A DNA stretch of 64,000 nucleotides. It comes from Gamsiella multidivaricata (Eukaryota > Mortierellomycota > Mortierellomycetes > Mortierellales > Mortierellaceae). Below, piece after piece: positions 1-8,674 of this stretch (the first letter of the stretch is position 1; every line of letters starts with the position of its first letter). A model generated the notes under the pieces. The model was not told where the DNA came from. It saw nothing but the letters and a program-made list of their open reading frames with translations, and made no database searches. The stretch is taken from assembly GCF_025024155.1 (NCBI RefSeq), contig NW_026251751.1, positions 124,001 through 188,000 on the forward strand, read 5' to 3'. Position numbers and translations under genes: made by a program.

Positions 1-458
1 GTGCATACTGGACTAGTCTAGTTCCCAATACTTCCTTCCAAAATGGGTAGTCTAGTATCCACTACAATTCCAAAAGCACCGTGCCTTCACATGCTAACAC
101 GTACACGTATGCATGGAACGAGCGTTCTTTAGACTACTACAGCCGACAAGGTGTATCCAGAAGCAGCATTACGTTCGATTGAGTAAAGGTTGCATATTCC
201 AGTAGCCTGTCGTATGTAGGTGCTACCTGTGGTCCTTTTCCTTTTCCGAACCTGTGGCAAGATGGCAATGGAGAAACCGCTTAGATTTTTCTTTTTTTTT
301 TCTTTTTTACAGGGTATTTTATTTTATTTTTTGCTACATTGTTGGAATGAATTGATTGGTGCAGATGAGGTAGAGTCAATGGTGGTGTGGAGAGGTAGGA
401 AGAAACAAACGATGCAAAGGAAAATGACAATCAAATGCGGGTGATCTTGCTGTCTTTC
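1..458. other. Intergenic left edge
   Basis: No gene is supported here. The stretch lies at the left window edge, downstream of the minus-strand gene ending at 459. It contains short T-rich runs near 290-335 that may belong to the 3' region of that gene. A short open frame at 220-444 is T/F-rich and shows no family resemblance. Confidence 0.5.
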
Positions 459-1022
459 TTAAAACGCGAGCATGGGCTTGTCGAGTCCCAAGGCGTGGGA
501 GACGCTTGACCGTCTGCTGCTGCTTCGGGACGAGGGCTTGCGAGGTGGGATTGGGATACCGTCCGCGTTGTGCGTGATATGGTTCTTCTCTTGCTCATCC
601 CTCAGCTTCTCCATGAACTCTTCCTGTGCACGAATAACGTCCGCGTAGGGAGCGTTCTCGTCGATGGAGGATCGGCGGGATCCAGATCTTGACTTGGACG
701 ACTTGCGAGACGATGTCGAGTTGACCGAGGACTGGGTGGTTGTGCGGTCCAAGGAAAGATCGTCCTCAGTAGAGCGCTGGCGAGAGTGGGAACGCGAGCG
801 AGAGCGAAGACGGTCAGCAAAGGCAGCCAAGGAGCTGCGGTGCTTCCTGGCCTCGGCGCTGGTGACGTTGATGTCGGCAACGGTGTCTTCCTCGATCAAG
901 GGCGTGATTGAGTGGTCACGTCCACGACGGTCGGGTTCTTGAGAGAAGGCGATGGCAGGTGCAGGGGTGGTGATCTCCTGGATCTCGGAGGGAGACGAGG
1001 TGTTGGTGTTAATGGCGGCCAT
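459..1022 (-). CDS. RS-rich RRxS-repeat family protein, paralogue 1
   Basis: Single-exon gene of 187 residues. Function unknown. It is one of four paralogues in the window (others at 2898-3452, 5469-6287 and 35008-35547). The shared architecture is an N-terminal acidic/RGR motif (SQEPDRRGRDHSITP), an arginine-serine block (LAAFADRLRSRSRS), several RRSS/RKSS sites that fit basophilic-kinase (PKA-like) consensus, a helical block YADVIRAQEEFMEKLRDEQ, a turn motif NADGIPIPP, and the C-terminal tail LGLDKPMLAF. There is no signal peptide or membrane segment, and it is probably largely disordered outside the helix. The ATG at 1022 is chosen because the N-terminus lines up with the paralogues; an AT-rich TATA-like element lies about 80 bases upstream. 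This copy lacks the second RRKSSD block seen in copies 2 and 3. The coding call is strong because four copies keep the same frame; the biochemical role is open. Confidence 0.85.
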   Translation of the reverse strand: MAAINTNTSSPSEIQEITTPAPAIAFSQEPDRRGRDHSITPLIEEDTVADINVTSAEARKHRSSLAAFADRLRSRSRSHSRQRSTEDDLSLDRTTTQSSVNSTSSRKSSKSRSGSRRSSIDENAPYADVIRAQEEFMEKLRDEQEKNHITHNADGIPIPPRKPSSRSSSRRSSVSHALGLDKPMLAF

Positions 1023-2897
1023 GGTGGTTTGAGAGTGTTGGTATGTTGCTGTTGTGTTGAGTGGTTTGAGTGGATGGGCCGTAGCGGGGGAGGGGATGGT
1101 TTAAATAGGCTTTGGATCGTCCCTGGTGCCCCGACTCATTGCCTTTTCTGTCGACACGATGATGGATATGGTCCCTTGTGTTCGAAACCCCACCAACGAG
1201 GGCGAAGGAGGCAGGATGTGTCAACAAACCCGAGGATGTCGTATGGTCTGCCTGTGGTCAGTTGGCAGACGTCGTACCAAGGGAAGCAAGCGGATGCTAA
1301 CCTTGGGCCTGGCGGAGTCTGAAGACAACACACGGACACCCATCGATTAACCTGGGATTTCCTTTTTTGGGCCGGCCTCTTTTTTCGGATGCTGCCGCTG
1401 AAACCCAGTGTTGATTTGTGGGGAGGACATCGGGTGTAGTCTACATCTCGCCCAAGTCTATCTATTCTCAGCCCCAGACAAGACGTCAGTGGAGTTCAGA
1501 CCAACCCCACCAGCCATGTCCTGAAGCCCTCCTTCGCGGCCAACCGCCATTTTAAAGACCGGCTCTCGCACGGACATGCCCTATTTAGGAAGCTGCGTCC
1601 TGTAGCCATCCGGTCCTCTCTCGCACCCTCCAGCACCTTCTGCTCGGCTAGCCATGTCTTCTCCCGCCACATTGGCCCCTTCGCCCCTCTCGTTACTACT
1701 CGACACCTGCAGTCCCATCCCAATAGATGACAATTACTATTATCATTACTGCTTTCTTACATATGTATCTCTACTCAAGTACAGTAGTTGCAAGCAGCAG
1801 CAACAACGCCTGAATGGAGGTGTAGTCTATTCCAGAGGATACAACGTCTGACTAGCAGCATGAGCAAGATGAACAACAAACAGCGTCTGATAGGAGAGCG
1901 GATAAAAAAGGACCTTGGGTCGAGGGGTGGATGGACATGGATCTCCAAATGTGTCCTCTGTTGGTTTCAGCCCTCCATCTCTGTGCCATCTTACTGGCGT
2001 TCCTGGTCTCTGCCTCCATTTCTCATTCTCACGAGATCTCGGACGCAGGTTGCCCAACATAGAAACATCGCTTAGCTCTAAATTATGCAAGGAGCAGATC
2101 CCTGATCAGCGTGCATCGATGACAAACATGAAGACTGTTGGATTTGTTGTCGGCCTGTTGCTGTCTGCTGCGGCAGCAGCTTTTGGTCTCTCGGTTTCTA
2201 TTTCAATACCGAGACTGATGTGTCTGGGTAGTCTATGACGCTTATTTTACCGAGGAAAGGGCCATCGAGTCCTCTCGAAGGAATAAAATTCAACACAAGA
2301 AAATGAACAAAACTCAAGTAATAACAATGCAAGACAACGCATGCATGTTTACAAACAGCCATAGTCGAGGCCGTAGAACCAATTGGATGCGGAGAACCGA
2401 TGCTAGATGGCGCTTGCGGCTGGTCAGCTGTTAGACCAAACCAAGCAGGGCGTCAATGAGCGCCAACAAACCACACACACGTACATACACACAAGCACAC
2501 ACAAAAAATGGCGCTGAGTACATGGATGGATACACACGCCAGTTGGCGGTATTTGAAGCATGACTAAAGTGCATGTCCAGGTCAAGCAAATCCAGTGGTT
2601 CACCATTCTCCCTCATGTTATCTAGAGACTGCAGCTAAATTCACATAGTATGCTTGCTAAACAAACCGCTAGCAACATTTCGAATAGGTCATCAGATGCT
2701 AAATGCTCTCTATTTCTACCGACAGAACTTCGCCCATAGTCTAAGGTATATCGATTACAATATGTATTTTATTTGTTTTTTTTTCCTCGCATGAAAGTAA
2801 CACTATGTACAAAACGACGCCAAGCGCAGATCAACCAAGAATGAAGCGCTCCTCCTTCACGTCCTCCATTAATATGTCTTCATAATCATCATCACCA
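1023..2897. other. Intergenic region with promoter of paralogue 1
   Basis: About 1.9 kb without a supported gene. A TATA-like stretch (tttaaata) near 1101-1108 sits upstream of the minus-strand start at 1022. Short open frames on both strands have no domain features and overlap each other. A CA-rich patch lies near 2470-2506. Nothing else is recognisable. Confidence 0.5.
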
Positions 2898-3452
2898 TCA
2901 TCGCGATAACAAGGGCTTGTCGATACCCAGAATCTGCGCCACGCTCGATCGACGACGCTGGATAGGCGGAGGGATAGGTAGTCCATCAATGTTTTGTTTG
3001 ACGTTCTTCCTCTCTTGCTCCTCTCTCAGCTTCTCCATGTACAATGCCTGTGCTCGTGCCACGTCCGCATACTCGCCCGTGAAATCCGAGGATTTACGAC
3101 GCGAGTATTTGAACTGATAGTCCTCATCGCTAGATTTGCGACGGTCCTTGGTGTTCTCACTATTGCTGAAGATGCCGCTGTTGGGTCGGGACCGGGAGTG
3201 GGAGCGCGAGCGGAGGCGTTCTGCAAACTCTGCGAGAGACCTGCGACGTCCACTTGACTTTGAATTTGTCGACTCGCTCGTCTTGGTCTTGGTCAGAGGG
3301 ATTCCAGACAGGACCGCTGGCGTCTCATGTTCTTCATCGTGAACTGAAAGTGGGTGAATTGCACCGCTGCGGCCTCGAGGATCTTCATTCTCAGAGAACT
3401 GGATAGCAGAGGGGCGAGGCGAGAGCTCGGTGATGGTCATAGCTTGTGTCAT
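2898..3452 (-). CDS. RS-rich RRxS-repeat family protein, paralogue 2
   Basis: Single-exon gene of 184 residues, second member of the family. The order of blocks is QFSENEDPRGRSGAIHP at about residues 18-34, IPLTKTKT, SLAEFAERLRSRSHSRSR, a KYSRRKSSD kinase-like site, the helical block YADVARAQALYMEKLREEQ, NIDGLPIPPP, then RRRSSV and LGIDKPLLSR at the C-terminus. It is closest to the copy at 35008-35547: both have IPLTKT and near-identical tails. Function unknown; I see no catalytic motif. A TATATAAG-type element (minus strand) near 3571-3580 lies about 120 bases upstream of the ATG, and a GA-rich leader (3485-3535) lies between. It reads in the same direction as paralogues 1 and 3, suggesting local tandem duplication. 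Confidence 0.85.
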   Translation of the reverse strand: MTQAMTITELSPRPSAIQFSENEDPRGRSGAIHPLSVHDEEHETPAVLSGIPLTKTKTSESTNSKSSGRRRSLAEFAERLRSRSHSRSRPNSGIFSNSENTKDRRKSSDEDYQFKYSRRKSSDFTGEYADVARAQALYMEKLREEQERKNVKQNIDGLPIPPPIQRRRSSVAQILGIDKPLLSR

Positions 3453-3922
3453 GGTTGCTTTCCTTATTCTTGAATGGCGAGTGGTTGTAAGAGGGAGAGG
3501 GAGAGAGCGTGCAGAGGAGAGGGAGACAAGAGATTAGTTGAGAATAGAAAGGAGGAGGTCTGGGCAAGCGTACTTATATTGACGCGTTAGAGGGGTGGGA
3601 GGGGGCATTGCTTCTTTTTTTTTCATGCGCGCTTGCTTACTACATTCTGCTTGTATAGAATTGTCCTGATGCTAGAAGCTAAAAGCCTAAAGCTAAAAAG
3701 CATGGACAACGAGGCGCTGCGCCAGCGCGTTATTTGATTGATGCGGAACATAAAAAGGGATACGTCCGCAGGGGGACTGTGTCGCCACAAGTCCTATTTT
3801 ACGTGTTTCACAGTCACCAGGAACCCTCCGCAAAAGCAACTTGGTCTGAACTGTGGAGTGGGCACCAAAAAGGGTTTCTTGTTCGGACCACTGATTCTGC
3901 TGCCCATACTTTTTTTTCTGTG
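3453..3922. promoter_or_regulatory. Divergent promoter region of paralogue 2 and FAHD1-like gene
   Basis: Upstream region shared by the minus-strand family gene (start 3452) and the plus-strand hydrolase gene (start 3923). The sequence shows a GA-rich run at 3480-3535, a TATA-like acttatattg near 3571-3580 oriented for the minus gene, and a T run at 3615-3624. No specific operator was identified. Confidence 0.4.
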
Positions 3923-5261
3923 ATGCGACCATCTCTCCAAGCCCTGGTAAGGATGAACGCCCCCGATGAGGGACAAGGATGCAGCCACATCAGAATTCAG
4001 TACTCATCCTCATTTCGTTCCTCTTCTTCAACAGCGTCCTTGGACGCGTCTTATCAGGTACAGGCGCCAACATCACGTCCACCATACTGGTTTATTGCTC
4101 CACTGCTCCAGAGTCTCACCTCCTTTTATCGCCCAGGTTCCTCGGCAAAGATGGAAAGGTCTACACGGGCGAACCTCAGGCCCCGCTTGCTTGGTCCAAG
4201 GCCACAGCAGATCTTAAGCCCTCTGCAGGAGAGCAGACGGATTTGACCGCAAAGCTCATTACGGGCGATATCTTTTCCCAATCCAGCACCACTGTGACCG
4301 ATAAGGTCATTCCTGTCGCCCGATTGCTCTCCCCTCTCGCACACGTCCCAGTGTTTCGATGCATTGGCCTCAATTATGCGAAGCATGCGGAGGAGACAAA
4401 GATGCCTATTCCCAAGTGCCCAATCCTGTTCATGAAACCATCCTCGGCGCTTCAGGATCCATTCAAGCCAGTGGTGATTCCCAGCATTGCCGAAAACAAC
4501 CAAGCTGATTATGAGTGTGAGCTGGCAGTGGTTATCGGCAAGCCCTGCAAGGACGTCAAGGAAGCGGAAGCCCTGGATTATGTGCTTGGTAAAATCATAA
4601 TCTTTATCCATTGTTCTTGGTTGGTTCGATGGAATACTCTTTTTTTTTTTTTATTTTTTTTTTTCTCACGCTAACCCTCACCATTTGAATTGACAGGGTA
4701 CACTATCGGCAACGACATCAGCACACGGAAGTGGCAAGGGAGCAACCTTGGATCGGGTCAATGGTGCTTCAGCAAATCGTTTGATACGTTTGCACCCTTG
4801 GGACCATCCTTGGTTTCTACAGAGTTGATCAAGGATCCAAACCAGCTCCGGATCAAGACCACCCTGAACGGCAAGGTGATGCAGGACTCAAACACATCGG
4901 ATATGATCTTCAATGTTCCGCGTCTGGTAATAATTCGTTCGCCATAGTCTATTACAATATGTGTCACCAGCGTGTTGTCCGTTGTACTGCAAGTCATGTG
5001 TGAAAAAAAGAAAAAAAAGAAGTTTTCCCTCTCACCCATTTTTTTTTATTTTTATTTTTTTCCTGTGAACAGATTTCATTCCTGAGTCAGTCGACGACTC
5101 TGATGCCTGGCGATGTTATTCTCACAGGAACCCCTGAGGGTGTTGGATTCAAGAGGGATCCACCAGTGTTCCTACAGCATGGCGATCATGTCATCTGCGA
5201 GATTGAGAGCATCGGGGAGCTGCACAATACGGTCGCTTATGAGAGCAAGTTCTCACCCTAA
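3923..5261 (+). CDS. FAHD1: Fumarylacetoacetate hydrolase-family protein (FAHD1-like)
   Basis: Five exons, read by eye as 3923-3946, 4035-4057, 4137-4588, 4697-4926 and 5073-5261, giving about 305 residues with every junction GT-AG and in frame. Family hallmarks appear in order: WTRLIRFLGKDGKVYTGEP at the N-terminus, GLNYAKHAEETKMP, ILFMKPSSAL, YECELAVVIGKPC (acidic metal ligands), GYTIGNDISTRKWQ and GDVILTGTPEGVGF. FAHD1 proteins are known acylpyruvate hydrolases / oxaloacetate decarboxylases of mitochondria or cytosol; the substrate here is not determined by sequence. The first two exons are only 24 and 23 bases. They were chosen because the exon 1-2-3 junctions rebuild the conserved WTRLIRF start; an alternative ATG at 3966 would retain the second exon. 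T-rich tracts precede the last two acceptors. Confidence 0.9.
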
Positions 5262-5468
5262 TCATCACACAATCGATTCTGTACATAAATGGCGGTTTTA
5301 TTCACAGTATACATAAACAATGCAGAATAAACTGAAAAAGGAAGCACCAACAAAAATACAGAAAGGTGTCATTGTTGTTCCGCCTGTGAAAATAACTTGA
5401 GACCCTGGGGAGATGTGTGCTCAATGGGTGGGTGGGTGCGGGGGTTATCGGTATCTCAAAGACACCCT

Positions 5469-6287
5469 CTAAATGAGTTGCTTGTTCAAAGGACCCTCTG
5501 CGACGCTTGACCGTCTGCTATCACGGTTGCTGCCAGGGTTAACAGGTGGTGGGATCTTGATGCCATCGACATGGGTAATACCCTTCTTGACTTGGTCCTC
5601 CCTCAGGTGCTCCATGTAGTCCAATTGCGACCCCAGCACATCAGCGTAGGGTCCCGAGATATCTGTAGACTTGCGACGGGAGTACTTGTACTCCTTGTCC
5701 TTGTCACGTACCTCCAAGGTGTCATCGTGTTCGTGTCTGGCATGGCTGCTGCTACGGCTACGGCTACCAGAGCGCTCCTCATTAGGACCACGGCTTCGGC
5801 TGCGCGATGTGACGCGGGTGATGGCATCGACGATCGAGCTACGGCGTCCCTCTCTGGGTGGGTTAACAGGTGGGGGGATAGGGATACCATCGACGTTGTG
5901 GGTGATGCCGCTCTTGGCCTGTTCTGTGCGCAGGTTCTCCATGTACTCGGTCTGTGCTCGCAGGGCGGATGCATATTCGCCACGCATGTCGGACGACTTT
6001 CGGCGAGAGTACACATACTCCTTATCCTCGCCCTCCCTGATGACGCCGTCGATGGATGGGCGTGTACGGGAGCGAGAGCGAGAGCGGGATCGCGAGCGGG
6101 AGCGAAGGCGCTCGACAAAGGCAGAGATGGAGCCGCGACGGCTTCCGGTATTGGTGACGTTGACGCTCTGGCCGTCCTCTGCGATAGGGTGGATATCGTG
6201 CTTGCGGCCACGATCCTGCGCCTCCTGACCTTCGACCTGGATCGCAGGAGGAACGATGGTGGGTTCGCCGGTGGTGTGGTAGACCAT
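5469..6287 (-). CDS. RS-rich RRxS-repeat family protein, paralogue 3 (internally duplicated)
   Basis: Single-exon gene, 272 residues from the ATG at 6287. That start aligns with the paralogues (DRGRKHDIHP follows at about residue 25); an in-frame upstream ATG at 6365 would add residues not seen in the others. The central unit of the family occurs twice in tandem: SRRKSSD, ALRAQTEYMENLRTEQ and NVDGIPIPPP, then SRRKSTD, VLGSQLDYMEHLREDQ and VDGIKIPPP. A long alternating RS block (SRSRSRSRSR) follows the FVERLRSR motif. The usual LGxDKPLL tail is replaced by a short end (GPLNKQLI). A clear TATATAAA-type element lies at about 6402-6411, in the minus-strand orientation, upstream. Function unknown; intracellular and probably disordered with two short helices. 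Confidence 0.85.
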   Translation of the reverse strand: MVYHTTGEPTIVPPAIQVEGQEAQDRGRKHDIHPIAEDGQSVNVTNTGSRRGSISAFVERLRSRSRSRSRSRSRTRPSIDGVIREGEDKEYVYSRRKSSDMRGEYASALRAQTEYMENLRTEQAKSGITHNVDGIPIPPPVNPPREGRRSSIVDAITRVTSRSRSRGPNEERSGSRSRSSSHARHEHDDTLEVRDKDKEYKYSRRKSTDISGPYADVLGSQLDYMEHLREDQVKKGITHVDGIKIPPPVNPGSNRDSRRSSVAEGPLNKQLI

Positions 6288-6583
6288 TTCTTGGAGTGTG
6301 ATTGAGGATGAGGTATACGAAGAAGTGAAAGGTGAAAAGAGGGAGTGAGGGTGGTAGAAAAGCAATTAGGAAGCGTGTCTGTCCTTCTCAAGAATGACGC
6401 TCTTTTATATAGCGTAACTGTACCACTTCGTGGATCCTCGGTAAGTTGGGTTCAAAACCTGTTTAGGACCCGGTTCCTGACTAGCCGAAATGGTTATGCT
6501 TCTAAACCTTCCACGGAAATGCCTCAGATAGCGTAGCCAGTTTGCGAAACCATTAGAGTTCACGATATGAGAATCTTCCCCTA

Positions 6584-6692
6584 CCAAAATGTATCGTAGT
6601 AAACGAGATTCAATTCACAGTCAGTTCATACCCCTTAAAAAGCGCGAATGAATTGAAAAGATATATTTATCGTTTACTACGATACATTTTGG
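6584..6692. repeat. 23-bp perfect inverted repeat (hairpin / possible MITE-like element)
   Basis: Positions 6584-6606 (ccaaaatgtatcgtagtaaa plus cga) are the exact reverse complement of 6670-6692. The complementarity continues imperfectly outward (cttcccctacc against ggaaggga). The 63-base interior is A/T-rich and itself weakly self-complementary. It has the form of a miniature element with terminal inverted repeats, or of a cruciform-forming site. Confidence 0.7.
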
Positions 6693-6832
6693 AAGGGAAC
6701 TGCCCATTGTCCTGTAATCATCATCTCTCACTAACGCGATCCAAGGCAAGTGCATGAGGCACTACCTCCTTTACTTCCTTTCTATCTACCTAGTCGGGGT
6801 GCATGGGGCTGACTACCTCTCCTTACTGTCCT

Positions 6833-7151
6833 ATCCACGCGCGTTGAATGTTAATCTATCCAACACCACCATTGGATTCGCTACGCTAGAATCCAATGGT
6901 GGCAGCCTGCTTGTGGTCCCTGGAGTATTCATTAACGCTCGAGCAGAGCCTTCTTGAACCATGCTGTAGCTCAATCCTACCATCCAAATCTAATAATGAG
7001 GAAGGGTGGCCGTTGCACTCTATCCACGCGCGTTGAGCAGCTTATGAGCAACTCAACACTACTTGAGGATTCGTTATGCTAGAGTCTAATGGTGGCAGAC
7101 TGCTTAGAGCCCGGGAGTACTCATCAACGCTCCAGCAAAGCCTTCTTGAGT
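6833..7151. repeat. Decayed direct repeat, two units of about 125 bases
   Basis: Two similar units, about 6833-6958 and 7019-7151. Each starts with tatccacgcgcgttga, passes through gctaga then tctaatggtggcag or a close variant, and ends with agccttcttga. Unit 1 contains a perfect 13-bp hairpin (6866-6878 with 6890-6902, loop 11 bases), which is broken in unit 2. Confidence 0.65.
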
Positions 7152-8674
7152 CGAGCGCACCTGCCCATTCCCTCTGTTATGAGTTGCACTTTGTTTTACT
7201 GTTTTATAGTTTAATATAGTGCGGGACATCTAGTCGCGACTGTACGTAGAAAACATTGAAACTCAAAAACCTTGGAACTAGAGGTTATATTGATAAGCGG
7301 CGAACATTGGTTTGTAGAGAGAAGGGTAATACGCATACGCACTTTAATGATCCAAACTTCGATTCAGCGGTTGTACTTGAAAATGATAGGTGTTTCTAGA
7401 CAAAAGTTCCATGTCGCAACTAGACGTCCTGCACTGTACACTATGCCCGTTCGCTTGTGTCAATGTATATTAGGCGCTATCGGACGTTCATTCACATCAC
7501 GCTCTCAACATGCAGGAACGAGACTCAAACATGAACGCCCGTTCGGAAAACTGGAGAGTAGAGCTGCAAGGGCTGGCAACGGAGGAATATCTTGTAACTT
7601 GTACACGTATCTCAGACATCGATTATCGGGGCTATCTTACGTTCTTAAGGAAAAATGATGGTCTCGCAAAGTGGCATGCGCATAAGAATTGGAAAAGATA
7701 CCATCGGTTGCCTTCTTGCAAGTGAGCACATAGGACTTTTTTCGAAAGGGCGAGGAGCTGGAACAAAAGTAGGATAGCAAGGCCTACAGTCAACTCGACA
7801 TGATGCACTGGGCATTGCAGAACAGGAAGCACGCCGCTGAGCTCCAATCTGTCACAGTGATGCATTTGGCCGACGCGTCTGTGTACAAGAAAATGAGGCG
7901 CATGCTCCAAGAGGACATGGATATGCCATGTATGTTCAATTGCATGATACAGCTTTGCATACCTGCTACCAGTCGAGATATTTATTGCTAACGGTCAAGC
8001 TAATTAAATTCGTCTGTTCTTCCCATAGATCCAAGCATGGGCACATCCAGGCATGGGCGCAGAGCTGTATGTCAATTGGCCAAGAAAAGCTCTTCCCTAA
8101 GTGCATGTTTTCTGTTTGCGACTTTATAATTGCCGAGGGCCATTGCTACCATTTAGAGGCACAGATGACTAGTTACACTCACACTCGGGGCAATTGCGAG
8201 ATACAGAAATAAATATGATAATGAGTAATGGCGCCAAGAATGCATAAGCAAGGCGGTGTAGATGCCCGATGTGCATCATCCGTACGCAAAATGAGCGACG
8301 AAAACGGCCTTGATGCATGGAAAGCCGTGTATTTTGCACAAACAGCAGACGACGGAGTTTTGTTTCCTTGGTAGATGTATCTTTTTTCCTGCCTTGGACA
8401 TGCCCACACCGCCGGTGTGTATTCTCGATAATCTACCCAATTGATCCGTTTTTCAATTGGCTCAAGTCGTCTGCTCTCAACACTTCTCACCTTCTGTATA
8501 TTTGTATCTTTTGTGCAACCCCACATCACCGACACCTTCAATCACGAGAATCGACTGCGCCCGTCGTGGTGGTAGTCCACAATGGGTAAAAAGAGAGCCC
8601 TTTCCATACTGCCTGGCTGCTTATTTCAGTACATGATGAAAAGAATGCAGTTTTGCAGCTGCCCACACAGGTCT

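Larger units (their letters stand above)
6288..8674. other. Gene-poor region with hairpin and direct repeats
   Basis: About 2.4 kb with no gene that I can support. It contains a TATA-box region for the minus-strand gene ending at 5469, a long inverted repeat (6584-6692), a decayed direct repeat (6833-7151) and scattered short frames. A 67-residue frame at 6754-6957 begins with a hydrophobic stretch but overlaps the repeat and is not conserved in its second copy. From 7200 to 8674 I see nothing recognisable. Confidence 0.5.

Noticed and set aside
3734..4246. Plus-strand 170-codon frame across the start of the FAHD1 gene
   Set aside because: Runs through both introns; only the MRPSLQAL piece belongs to the gene.
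5571..6305. Plus-strand 244-codon frame over the RS paralogue 3
   Set aside because: It is the antisense shadow of the RS-rich gene. The codon bias of the arginine-serine repeats keeps the opposite frame open, and no homology to the family is visible on that strand.
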